Of a stretch of DNA of 64,000 bases, positions 1 to 7,796 are shown one piece after another; position 1 is the first letter of the stretch; each line of letters opens with the position of its first letter. Source of the stretch: Bacillota bacterium (GTDB taxonomy: Bacteria > Bacillota > Bacilli > Paenibacillales > UBA4045); NCBI GenBank assembly GCA_023441055.1, contig JAEZQY010000018.1, positions 186,001 to 250,000 on the forward strand, written 5' to 3'. The position numbers were made by a program, and so were the translations under genes. Below the pieces are notes generated by a model. It searched no databases. It saw only the letters and a list, made by a program, of their open reading frames with translations, and was not told where the DNA came from.

Positions 1-1
1 C

Positions 2-394
2 ATGGGTGGACGTGTTACGAAGGCTGCGCTATTCGAGGTGGATCGGATCTGGAAGGGCGGCACGCAGTCGCAGATCATCATTCACACTGGAAGCGGCGGT
101 GGGGATTGCGGGATTTATTTTGAACCGGGCCAGGATTATCTCGTCTACGCGCAGCACTCCAAGATGTATGAAGGGGAAGAGTTGCTGACATCGATCATCT
201 GTGATCGCACAAGTGAGGTCGCGGCGGCGCAGGAGGATCTGATGCTGCTCGGTGGAGGGAATGCGCCGACTGAGCAGGTCAATCTGATGAAGAAGCTGGA
301 GGGCGGGATGCCGGCACTGGTGTGGGTGGGTGCGGCGATAGCGGCGTTAGTAGGCGGTGGATTAGCTTATATGCGTTGGAGAGTGAAACGATAG
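2..394 (+). CDS. C-terminal part of a TIMP/netrin-like membrane-anchored protein (5' end outside window)
   Basis: The frame is open at the left edge, so the protein is N-terminally truncated. The visible 130 residues carry the pattern GDCG-x3-F-x-G-x2-YLVYA followed by LTSIICDRT. This resembles bacterial homologues of the tissue-inhibitor-of-metalloproteinase (netrin-like) fold, whose last strands carry conserved Cys and a YLVYA strand. After a short linker there is one hydrophobic segment (about residues 104-124) and a basic tail (RWRVKR), which suggests an extracellular domain with a C-terminal membrane anchor. The usual N-terminal signal peptide and CxC motif would lie outside the window. 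Function in bacteria is not established. The family call is from pattern only. Confidence 0.55.
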   Translation: MGGRVTKAALFEVDRIWKGGTQSQIIIHTGSGGGDCGIYFEPGQDYLVYAQHSKMYEGEELLTSIICDRTSEVAAAQEDLMLLGGGNAPTEQVNLMKKLEGGMPALVWVGAAIAALVGGGLAYMRWRVKR

Positions 395-404
395 GTGGTT
401 CGTT

Positions 405-432
405 TTGATTCCTCGGTCAGCTGGTCTATACT
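405..432 (+). promoter_or_regulatory. Candidate sigma-A promoter for the metallophosphoesterase gene
   Basis: TTGATT (405-410) and TATACT (427-432) are separated by 16 bp and lie about 75 bp before the start codon at 509. Just downstream is a perfect 12-bp palindrome, TATCTGCAGATA (438-449), placed where a repressor site would sit. No regulator is assigned. Confidence 0.45.
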
Positions 433-508
433 TGGTATATCTGCAGATACATGCATATACTACGTGTAGTAACAGACAACTTCTGACAGAGGAGATTTAT
501 CGCCTATC

Positions 509-1612
509 ATGTTCATTCTGATATTCATCCTGATGCTGCTTCTATATGGGTTGCTCGTCTTCTACATTGGCTGGAGCGGGTGGCGTTGGATGAAGCCGCT
601 CGTGCCGGCTGGGTTCAAGTGGTTCTATCTGGCTGCGCTCTTGTTCCTATCCAGCTCATTCATCTGGGGCAGAGTCGTATCGGAGGTTCCATTCTTCAGT
701 ATTATGGGGTCGTATTGGCTCGCCATGTTCTCTCTATCGCTGCTCGTGCTGCCGGTTGTGCACTTAGCGCTGTTGTTGATTAGGTTAATGCGGCTGAGTC
801 GCGATTCGATTCAGAAGTGGTCGGGGGCTGTCGCGCTCGTGACGATCGTCTCGCTCATCCTCTACGGCACCTTCAATGCATACAGCCCAGTGGTGCGCAG
901 CTATGACGTCTATATTGATAAGCAGGCAGGCCAGCTCACAGAACTGAGCATTGTGATGGCAGCGGATATGCACTTCGGACTGCTATCCGGCCGGAAGCAT
1001 GCCGAGCGTATGGTGGAGGAGATTGAGGCGTTAGCGCCTGATCTCGTGTTGTATCCGGGTGACATAATTGATGATGACTTGGACGCGTTCTTGAATAAAG
1101 GGATCGACGAAGTGATGGGTAATGTGCAGGCGGAATATGGCGTATATGCTGCGCTCGGCAATCATGACAGGTACCGAGGCGATATGGAGCAGCTAATTGC
1201 TGCCTTAGAGCGAAGCAACATGGATGTGTTGTACGATGAGACGATTGTCATCGAGGATGCATTGACGCTCATCGGGCGTAAGGACAGGATGGAGCGGGAC
1301 AGAGCGCCACTAGCTGATCTGATGGCAGGTGTATCTACGGAATTGCCGATTATTATGCTGGATCACCAGCCCTATGAGTTTGATATAGCGAGGGATCTGG
1401 GAGTCGACCTGATGCTGTCCGGTCATACGCATCGCGGCCAGATTGCTCCGGCGCATCTCATAACGAAGGCGATATATGAGAATGATTGGGGCCTGCTGCA
1501 GAAGGGGGCGTTCCATTCGATTGTTACTTCAGGCTACGGCTTCTGGGGTCCGCCGATACGACTTGGCACCCGTTCAGAGCTTGTACATATAACCGTCCAT
1601 TTCATTGGTTAA
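509..1612 (+). CDS. Membrane-anchored metallophosphoesterase (YkuE/YaeI type)
   Basis: This is a 367-residue protein with several N-terminal hydrophobic segments (roughly 1-20, 36-55, 65-95, 103-122) followed by a calcineurin-like phosphoesterase domain. All metal-binding blocks are visible: DMH (153-155), GDIIDDD (184-190), GNHD (217-220), HQP (286-288) and GHTHRGQ (305-311). Such enzymes hydrolyse phosphodiester or phosphomonoester bonds with two divalent metals. The nearest characterised relatives act on cell-envelope lipids, but the substrate here is inferred only. The ATG at 509 is preceded by GGAG with a long (about 14 nt) spacer, so the start is reasonable but not certain. A promoter lies upstream and a stem-loop directly follows the stop. 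Confidence 0.85.
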   Translation: MFILIFILMLLLYGLLVFYIGWSGWRWMKPLVPAGFKWFYLAALLFLSSSFIWGRVVSEVPFFSIMGSYWLAMFSLSLLVLPVVHLALLLIRLMRLSRDSIQKWSGAVALVTIVSLILYGTFNAYSPVVRSYDVYIDKQAGQLTELSIVMAADMHFGLLSGRKHAERMVEEIEALAPDLVLYPGDIIDDDLDAFLNKGIDEVMGNVQAEYGVYAALGNHDRYRGDMEQLIAALERSNMDVLYDETIVIEDALTLIGRKDRMERDRAPLADLMAGVSTELPIIMLDHQPYEFDIARDLGVDLMLSGHTHRGQIAPAHLITKAIYENDWGLLQKGAFHSIVTSGYGFWGPPIRLGTRSELVHITVHFIG

Positions 1613-1615
1613 ATG

Positions 1616-1650
1616 AAGGTGAAGAAGTCGACATTGACTTCTTCGCCTTT
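1616..1650 (+). terminator. Stem-loop after the metallophosphoesterase gene
   Basis: A 14-bp stem (1616-1629 with 1636-1649, one G-T pair) encloses a 6-nt loop immediately after the stop codon. The T-tract is short (ccttt), so termination strength is uncertain. Confidence 0.6.
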
Positions 1651-1746
1651 GTTCGTATGGCCGCCTACCGTTAAAGTAGATCAGAATAAAGATACCAATA
1701 GGGGGAGACCTTATTGTATATCTTGGCAGCTGAGGCGGAGGGCTGA

Positions 1747-2466
1747 ATGAGCTTGGATTTTCTTAAAGGTAATGAATCACTTACAACGATTGAATGGATC
1801 TTGAGAGCTATTGTGAGCTATATCTATCTTATTCTTGCAGCCAAAATTATGGGACAGCGTTCCATCTCACAATTACGGCTTCTCGATTTCATTCTGGCGC
1901 TCACGATCGGCAATATTATCGCTCACCCGCTTTCGAGTGAGGGAACGGGGCTTAAGGGGTCCATGATTACCACATTGGCTCTCATTGTACTCTATGTCGC
2001 GACTATATGGCTGAGCCTGAAGTGGCCATTATTCAAACATTACCTAAATCCATTGCCGATCACACTAATTAAAAACGGACATATCCAATTTCCTAACCTA
2101 GCGAAAGCGAGAATTTCAATTGAATTCTTATTTGCTGAGCTAAGAAAAGAGAAGGTAGAGGACATACAATACGTATCACTGGCCTTATGGGAGCCTGGCG
2201 GAACGATATCCATCTTCATGGACACCCCATACCAACCTATTACCGCGGCGGTAATGCAATTGAAGACTCCAGCGTTTGCAATCACAAGGCCGATCATCAT
2301 TGATGGGAAAATAGACATGTCCTTTCTTCAGGAAATCGGAAAGGATGTTGATTGGCTGCAGACCAAGATAGCGCCTGCTCATGTGAATATCCGTGATGTT
2401 AAATTAGCGACTGTCACCAATGGTAGCAATGTGAGGGTATACTCGGAAACACAGCCTGAAAAATAA
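1747..2466 (+). CDS. DUF421 (YetF/YkjA-type) membrane protein
   Basis: This 239-residue protein has three N-terminal hydrophobic segments and a soluble C-terminal half. The block KIMGQRSISQLRLLDFILAL and the following IGNI are characteristic of the DUF421/YetF family of spore-former membrane proteins. The C-terminal part (FLFAELRKEKVEDIQYVSLA and onward) matches the usual cytoplasmic domain. GGAGGG lies a few bases before the ATG and supports this start. It is transcribed alone and converges with the next gene across only 7 bp. The molecular role is unknown. In relatives these proteins are linked to spore or stress membranes. Confidence 0.85.
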   Translation: MSLDFLKGNESLTTIEWILRAIVSYIYLILAAKIMGQRSISQLRLLDFILALTIGNIIAHPLSSEGTGLKGSMITTLALIVLYVATIWLSLKWPLFKHYLNPLPITLIKNGHIQFPNLAKARISIEFLFAELRKEKVEDIQYVSLALWEPGGTISIFMDTPYQPITAAVMQLKTPAFAITRPIIIDGKIDMSFLQEIGKDVDWLQTKIAPAHVNIRDVKLATVTNGSNVRVYSETQPEK

Positions 2467-2473
2467 TAAATAC

Positions 2474-3112
2474 TCAAGCTAGTGATTGCGATCTCCGAGG
2501 GATGAGAGCTGCCAGTAACTTAACGAAGTAGCCCACTAGGAATGCGGACACTACTGTACCGATGCCGATCCCCACGAGATCACGGAAGACGATTAGCGAG
2601 ATCAGTGTTGCAATTAGAACAAGTGACCAGTCGAAGATGATCTTCACTGTACTGAATTCCTTGTTCACCTTGCGGGCGATCACCTTGACAATGCCTTCAC
2701 CTGGATTGATGACAACGTTAGCTCGAACCTGAAGGAGTATGCCGCATGCCAATACGGCGCAGCCTCCTATTAGGGTTAAGACTCTCGACAGCAGGCCAGC
2801 AGGAAGAGCGAAATCGAATAGTCGCATACTGAGGTCTATGAATAAACCGAACAGTGGTCCGACGAAGATCTGTGTATATTGAAACCTGGGGAAGGCGCGC
2901 CCCATGATGGTGATCTGGATAAGGATGAATATCATGCTGATGATTAGCGTTAGCATGCCGAAGGACATTGGTGTAAGAAGGCTCATCAGATAAGGCAATG
3001 TGGAAATTGGCGAAGTGCCTAGATTCGATTTGGTCACTAATACAATGCCGATACTCATTAATAACATACCCAGCACGAATAGGAGGATGCGTTGTGACAG
3101 CGATTTGCTCAT
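2474..3112 (-). CDS. YczE/YyaS/YitT-type integral membrane protein
   Basis: This 212-residue protein is almost wholly hydrophobic, with about five predicted membrane segments. It begins with a short basic N-terminus followed by LFVLGMLLMSIGIVLVTKS and the SNLGTSPIS loop, and has a second loop with VNPGEG-like spacing (VVINPGEGIVKV). These are hallmarks of the YczE family. The biochemical role is unknown; YczE in Bacillus subtilis influences surfactin production. AGAGGA precedes the ATG. The gene is divergent from recQ, and the shared spacer carries a perfect inverted repeat (3188-3219) that could control either gene. Confidence 0.8.
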   Translation of the reverse strand: MSKSLSQRILLFVLGMLLMSIGIVLVTKSNLGTSPISTLPYLMSLLTPMSFGMLTLIISMIFILIQITIMGRAFPRFQYTQIFVGPLFGLFIDLSMRLFDFALPAGLLSRVLTLIGGCAVLACGILLQVRANVVINPGEGIVKVIARKVNKEFSTVKIIFDWSLVLIATLISLIVFRDLVGIGIGTVVSAFLVGYFVKLLAALIPRRSQSLA

Positions 3113-3187
3113 GATGTAAATCCTCTTCTTTCTATATCTAAAATAAACAGAGTCACCCTCTCATCAGCGCGACTCTATTATTATATC

Positions 3188-3219
3188 ATATCTAGGAATG
3201 ATATACTGATCCTAGATAT
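3188..3219. promoter_or_regulatory. Perfect 10-bp inverted repeat between yczE-like gene and recQ (putative operator)
   Basis: ATATCTAGGA (3188-3197) and TCCTAGATAT (3210-3219) are exact reverse complements separated by 12 bp, so the arm centres are 22 bp (about two helical turns) apart. The site lies in the divergent promoter region and is too far from any stop codon to be a terminator. It looks like a dimeric repressor site. No regulator gene is adjacent. Confidence 0.5.
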
Positions 3220-3241
3220 AACGTTAGGAGCTTAATCACAC

Positions 3242-5086
3242 ATGAACAAGGTTGATGTATTACAGCAGTATTTTGGACATGAGACGTTCCGCGAGGGCCA
3301 GGCGGAGCTAATTGATCATATAACGGCTGGCGGCGATGTGCTCGGGATTATGCCTACTGGCGCAGGTAAGTCGCTCTGTTATCAGGTTCCGGCTCTGATG
3401 ATGGAAGGCGTCACGCTGGTCATCTCACCGCTCATCTCGCTGATGAAGGACCAGGTCAACGCGCTGGTGCATTCAGGGGTTCGGGCGGCCTATCTTAACA
3501 GCTCATTGACTGCCGGGCAATACGCGGAGGCGCTGCGCAGGGCGGCCAATGGCGCCTATCAGATCATCTATGTGGCACCCGAGCGGCTGATGACCGATGC
3601 ATTCATACGGTTCGCTGAATCGGTGCGAATTGCGATGATTACCGTCGATGAGGCGCACTGCGTGTCGCAGTGGGGGCAGGATTTCCGGCCCAGCTATCTG
3701 AAGATCATGGAGTTCGCAGACCGCTTGCCGTATCGACCGACTATCAGCGCATTCACTGCGACGGCGACGGAGGAGGTTCGCGAGGACATCATCCAGATTC
3801 TACAGCTGAAGGCGCCCCTGGTGCGGACCACAGGATTCGATCGCGGCAATCTAGCCTTCGAGGTGCGCAAGCCCGAGAACAAGCTGCAGGAGCTGCTTGC
3901 GATTCTGAGAGCGAATGCCGGCAGGAGCGGAATCGTCTATGCGCTGACACGCAAGACGGTGGAGGAGGTATGCGAGGCGCTGGAGGCCAGCGGGTATGCC
4001 GCCACACGCTATCATGCAGGACTAAGCGATACGGAGCGGCACGCCAATCAGGATGACTTCCTCTATGACCGCAAGACGATTATGGTCGCGACTAATGCAT
4101 TCGGAATGGGCATTGATAAATCCAACGTCTCCTATGTCGTACACTATAATATGCCTAAGAATCTGGAGGGCTACTATCAGGAGGCGGGCAGGGCTGGCCG
4201 AGACGGCGAGCCTGCGGATTGCATTCTGCTCTACAGTGGTCAAGATGTGCGTACGAATCAGTTCTTGATTGATAACAATCGAGATGTGAATGAGGATATG
4301 ACGGAGGATATGCAGGAGGAGGTCAAGCGTAAGGATCGCGAGCGGCTGAAGGCGATGACCTTCTACTGCACGACTACAGACTGCTTGCGCGCCTATATCC
4401 TGCGCTACTTCGGCGAGGCGAGCGATCACTATTGCGGTCATTGCTCAAGCTGCAATACTCACTACGAGACGGTGGATATCACAGTTGAAGCTGAGCGGAT
4501 TGTGCATTGTGTGCAGCAGCTGGAACAGAAGCGGCGCAGCTTCGGCAAGACGATGATCGCTGATATTGTGCGCGGCAGCCGCAATGAGAAGCTGCTGCGG
4601 ATGGGACTGGAGGCATTGCCTGCCTATGGATCGCTCTCGACCGTGCCGGCCCGCAGATTGCGCATGATTCTGGATGAATTAATCGAACGCAATTACCTGC
4701 AGGTCACCAGCGATGAGTTCCCGGTTATCCGGCTGTCTGAGCGGGCAGAGGATGCGCTGCAAGGCGAAGCTCACATCAAGATGAAGCTGCCCAAGGCGAC
4801 TCTGCCGGGCAAGGAGTCCAGGACAGGCAAGGCAAGCCGACAGCAGGCCATGGCTGAGCTGGACCAGGGCTTGTTCACAGCGCTTAAGGCACTTCGCAGC
4901 CAATTGGCGAGTGAGGCGCGTGTGCCGGCCTATGTCATATTCCCCGATGCGACGCTGCGGGATATGTGTGTGAAGCAGCCGCAGAATGCAGAGCAATTCC
5001 TGACCGTCTCAGGAGTGGGACAGGCCAAGCTGCAGCGATATGGCGAGCGATTCACAGCGCTCATTCGGCAATATTTGGCAAGGTAA
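3242..5086 (+). CDS. recQ: ATP-dependent DNA helicase RecQ
   Basis: This is a 614-residue superfamily 2 helicase that unwinds DNA 3'-5' during recombination and fork repair. The sequence shows the RecQ motif 0 region (FGHETFREGQAELI), Walker A MPTGAGKS (residues 37-44), DEAH box (VDEAHCVSQWGQDFRPSY), motif III SAFTATATEEV, and motif VI QEAGRAGRDG. The RQC zinc-binding cysteines follow in CTTTDCLRAYILRYFGE and HYCGHCSSC. A C-terminal HRDC domain covers about the last 80 residues (VSGVGQAKLQRYGE). Length and domain order match RecQ of Firmicutes. The ATG is the first residue of the conserved N-terminus. A short MazF-like frame follows 3 bp after the stop. Confidence 0.95.
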   Translation: MNKVDVLQQYFGHETFREGQAELIDHITAGGDVLGIMPTGAGKSLCYQVPALMMEGVTLVISPLISLMKDQVNALVHSGVRAAYLNSSLTAGQYAEALRRAANGAYQIIYVAPERLMTDAFIRFAESVRIAMITVDEAHCVSQWGQDFRPSYLKIMEFADRLPYRPTISAFTATATEEVREDIIQILQLKAPLVRTTGFDRGNLAFEVRKPENKLQELLAILRANAGRSGIVYALTRKTVEEVCEALEASGYAATRYHAGLSDTERHANQDDFLYDRKTIMVATNAFGMGIDKSNVSYVVHYNMPKNLEGYYQEAGRAGRDGEPADCILLYSGQDVRTNQFLIDNNRDVNEDMTEDMQEEVKRKDRERLKAMTFYCTTTDCLRAYILRYFGEASDHYCGHCSSCNTHYETVDITVEAERIVHCVQQLEQKRRSFGKTMIADIVRGSRNEKLLRMGLEALPAYGSLSTVPARRLRMILDELIERNYLQVTSDEFPVIRLSERAEDALQGEAHIKMKLPKATLPGKESRTGKASRQQAMAELDQGLFTALKALRSQLASEARVPAYVIFPDATLRDMCVKQPQNAEQFLTVSGVGQAKLQRYGERFTALIRQYLAR

Positions 5087-5089
5087 TAA

Positions 5090-5329
5090 ATGATAGGAAT
5101 GTGGATTACGGTCATCCCCGTCTCTTCGATTAAACCAGGAATGCGCGTCTATGTGACGGAAGTGCTTCTTACACAAGCTGTCTCATCACTCCCGCGGGAT
5201 TCTGTGGCGATGCTCCACCAGATCAGAACGATATCCAAGGATCGATTGGGTCAACAATGCGGCAGAATCGAAAAAGACGAAGTGAGAGAGCAGATAAGAG
5301 AAGCACTCCGTCTTTATTTGGAGCTGTAG
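5090..5329 (+). CDS. N-terminally truncated PemK/MazF-like toxin remnant
   Basis: The 79 residues align with the second half of MazF/PemK ribonucleases: RDSV-x4-QIRTI-x-K-x-RLG-x3-G followed by an acidic helix ending EALRLYLEL. A TAA sits directly before the ATG (5087-5089), so the frame cannot extend upstream. The N-terminal strands with the conserved catalytic Arg (GxRPVLV block) are absent, and the MazF catalytic Thr position appears as Ser (VIPVSSI). No antitoxin gene is adjacent. The frame begins 3 bp after recQ with AAGG in the recQ tail and could be translated by coupling. It is most likely a decayed toxin gene, though a small nucleic-acid-binding protein cannot be excluded. Confidence 0.6.
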   Translation: MIGMWITVIPVSSIKPGMRVYVTEVLLTQAVSSLPRDSVAMLHQIRTISKDRLGQQCGRIEKDEVREQIREALRLYLEL

Positions 5330-6085
5330 TCAGCTCTTCCTCCCATATTGCTTGGCATACGACACAATGCGATGATACAGCCGCTTATTCTTCATGTTCT
5401 TCAGCGGGTAGAACTGAGGCCTCGTATTCACCTCCAGAATCCAGGGCTTTCCCTCCGTATCCAAAGCAACGTCCAGACCAAGCTCTCGCAGCCCTTTCAT
5501 ATGACGATCGAAGCAATGCCCCACAGTCACGCCCATCTGCTTCAGCTTCGCTTCCTTCCGCGTGATGGCAGCTGCGTGATATCCCGCCCCGAGCAAGGTT
5601 GATCGGAAGTAGCCGATTTTTCCGCCTTGATTATAGTTCGTTGCCACCTTCCCAGAACGTCCAATTTTCGTAAATAGCGCTGTACTGACCCACTTGCCAT
5701 CATTCGTTTTCTGAACCATAACACGAATATCGAAGGGCCGCCCGTTCGTCTTGGCTAACGTGATCCCCTTCTGTAACAAGTAGGATCTAAGCTTGGAATA
5801 TCGCTTCAAGCCGTTGAACAATTTACCTACGGTTGGATACATGGTTTTGACGGATTTGTATTGGGTTTGGTACCCTTGCTTCCGCTTCTTAATTCGGATG
5901 ATGTTGGACCCGCCGGAACCCTTCGTAGGCTTGAAATAGACAACAGAATAAGCATTCAGCATCGTTGTCAGGTTCTCCTCATTGAAGAGCAGGGTATGTG
6001 GAATATGGTCTTCACATTCATGATTCTGCAATAGCCATTTGGTTTTAATCCACTTACTCTTCTTCGATGTGCTGCGGTATCCCAT
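5330..6085 (-). CDS. YheC/YheD-family spore coat-associated ATP-grasp protein
   Basis: The 251 residues match the C-terminal ATP-grasp module of the YheC/YheD endospore coat-associated family. Visible blocks are YFKPTKGSGGSNIIRI (nucleotide-binding strand and glycine loop), GRPFDIRVMVQK, TNYNQGGKIG, and WILEVNTRPQF (metal-binding Glu/Asn). ATP-grasp enzymes join a carboxylate to a nucleophile through an acyl-phosphate, but the coat substrate is not known. The protein is shorter than two-domain YheC/YheD proteins (about 360-450 residues) and lacks their N-terminal domain, a form common in Paenibacillus. It converges on the MazF-like remnant with no gap. GGGAG lies about 14 nt before the ATG. 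Expression in the mother cell is inferred from the family. Confidence 0.85.
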   Translation of the reverse strand: MGYRSTSKKSKWIKTKWLLQNHECEDHIPHTLLFNEENLTTMLNAYSVVYFKPTKGSGGSNIIRIKKRKQGYQTQYKSVKTMYPTVGKLFNGLKRYSKLRSYLLQKGITLAKTNGRPFDIRVMVQKTNDGKWVSTALFTKIGRSGKVATNYNQGGKIGYFRSTLLGAGYHAAAITRKEAKLKQMGVTVGHCFDRHMKGLRELGLDVALDTEGKPWILEVNTRPQFYPLKNMKNKRLYHRIVSYAKQYGRKS

Positions 6086-6291
6086 TTACGTGATCACATC
6101 TCCCATCTGACATAATAATTATCGTATGCATCAACTGCGGTCGAATGGACGGCTCTCTCCATAAAACAGGCACCTGTATCAATTTGTGGTCAAATTTGCA
6201 CACATTCTCGTCTGAATTAGACACCGTTCCTGAAGTATCATACGTGGTATCTTGGTATAGACTTGTACCATGTGACAGGAGGGATTGTGTA

Positions 6292-7407
6292 ATGTGGAAG
6301 GCTGCTATTGAGGATGCCATTATGAAGACGAAGGCCAATATCGCCCGGTTCGATGATCGGTTCCCCCATGTGAGCGAGAATGGTGTCTATCATCTGAATG
6401 ACAATACGGAATGGACGAATGGATTCTGGGCGGGTCTGTTGTGGCTATGCTATGAGTACTCGGGGGATGATATGTTTCGAGATGCTGGCCGACGGGCAAC
6501 GGAGAGCTTCCGATCTAGGCTGGACAACCATGTGGTCATGGATCATCATGATATCGGGTTCCTATATATCCTGTCGGCTAAGGCGCAGTGGCTCTTGCTG
6601 CAGGACGAAGCGGCCAAGCAGCTGACTATAGCGTCAGCGGACGCGCTGATGAAGCGCTGGCGCGAGAAGTCGCAGCTGATTCAAGCATGGGGAGCCGAGG
6701 GCGATCCGAATAATGGCGGACGCATCATTATAGACTGCTTGCTCAATCTGCCGCTGCTCTATTGGGCGTACGAACAGACGGGTGAACAGCGGTACTATGA
6801 TGCAGCGCTTACGCATGCGGAGAAGAGCCGGCGTTATCTCGTCAGAGGGGATGACTCCTCGTATCATACGTTCTACTTCGATCAGGAGACAGGTGAGCCG
6901 CTGCGCGGAGGCACGCATCAGGGCTACTCTGACGGCTCGACCTGGACGAGGGGCCAGGCTTGGGGCGTGTATGGATTCGGCTTAACGTATCGCTATACAC
7001 AGAAATCCGACTATCTCGATACGGCAGTGCGTATGGCGATCTTCTTCCTGAAGCATCTGCCAGAGGATGATGTGAGCTATTGGGATTTCGATGCGTCGAT
7101 CAAGCCGGATACCAAGCGGGACAGCTCGGCTGCGGCGATTACAGCATGCGGAATCCTAGAGCTGCTGGAGCATCTGCCAGCTGATCATCCGAAGCGCACC
7201 TATCTGCAGGAAGGTGTAGACCGTATGATGCGCAGTCTTGTGGCGAACTACTCGACCATGAACGAGCCGGACGCCCAGGGACTGCTCAATCGCGGCTCCT
7301 ACAATGTGCGCAAGGGCGTATCGCCGGATGATCCTGTGATCTGGGGCGACTACTACTACCTGGAAGCGTTGATGCGTCTGGAACGGGGGCATCGCGGGTA
7401 CTGGTAA
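6292..7407 (+). CDS. GH88 unsaturated glucuronyl hydrolase
   Basis: This 371-residue cytoplasmic enzyme of glycoside hydrolase family 88 hydrates the unsaturated uronic acid left at the non-reducing end of oligosaccharides after polysaccharide lyase action. Conserved blocks include WTNGFWAGLLW, HHDIGFLY (first catalytic Asp), RIIIDCLLNLPLLYWA (second catalytic Asp), STWTRGQAWGVYGF and DSSAAAI. They follow the Bacillus UGL order along an alpha6/alpha6 barrel. The ATG at 6292 has AGGAGGG 8 nt upstream. A longer in-frame start at 6145 lacks one and would add 49 unconserved residues. There is no signal peptide, consistent with action on imported saccharides. The neighbouring CUT1 transporter and two-component pair suggest a uronic-acid oligosaccharide locus. 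Confidence 0.9.
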   Translation: MWKAAIEDAIMKTKANIARFDDRFPHVSENGVYHLNDNTEWTNGFWAGLLWLCYEYSGDDMFRDAGRRATESFRSRLDNHVVMDHHDIGFLYILSAKAQWLLLQDEAAKQLTIASADALMKRWREKSQLIQAWGAEGDPNNGGRIIIDCLLNLPLLYWAYEQTGEQRYYDAALTHAEKSRRYLVRGDDSSYHTFYFDQETGEPLRGGTHQGYSDGSTWTRGQAWGVYGFGLTYRYTQKSDYLDTAVRMAIFFLKHLPEDDVSYWDFDASIKPDTKRDSSAAAITACGILELLEHLPADHPKRTYLQEGVDRMMRSLVANYSTMNEPDAQGLLNRGSYNVRKGVSPDDPVIWGDYYYLEALMRLERGHRGYW

Positions 7408-7454
7408 CGGACCGGAGAGGCGTTATTGGTCGAAATAACCACCAGTAAAATCTG

Positions 7455-7587
7455 TAACGGACCCAGTTGCACTTATCGAGTGGGAAATCGGGGTATTATC
7501 CCCGAAAACTCGGCAATAGGTGCAACTGGGTCCGTTAGCAATTAATAAGCGGAAATCGGGGACGTTTAGCGTCATCTGGGTCCGTTA
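7455..7587. repeat. Palindromic intergenic array, family C (three GGGTCCGTTA units)
   Basis: An 18-bp arm (7455-7472) is repeated as its exact reverse complement (7520-7537). A third unit ending CTGGGTCCGTTA lies at 7571-7587. The interior contains another stem (CGGGG/CCCCG around 7488-7505) and the repeated piece GAAATCGGGG in both spacers. The two direct-orientation units are 51 bp apart. The sequence is non-coding, in the 389-bp gap after GH88, and could fold as a long hairpin. Confidence 0.7.
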
Positions 7588-7796
7588 GCGTTGCCAGGTC
7601 AGGAGCCTCAGTCGCTCTTGCCGCTGTAAGCTCTCACGTCACTGCTCTCGTACCTCTGCAAGCTCTAACGCTATCGCATCCCTCGCCTCTGTAACTCTCG
7701 CGCCACAACAGTTTCCAAGTCTCTGCACATACGCCGCGCCACCGCAGCTCTCTCACTACCGCAGCACTTTCGCATCATCACCACTTGTCCCTACCG
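7588..7796. other. Gene-free pyrimidine-rich spacer with CTCTCGC-like reiterations
   Basis: About 200 bp between the family C repeat and the response-regulator gene hold no open frame of interest. The plus strand is biased to C and T, with recurring variants of CTCTNNCG and GCCTCTG. It may be a decayed tandem repeat or the 3' untranslated region of the regulator gene. No function is assigned. Confidence 0.4.
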
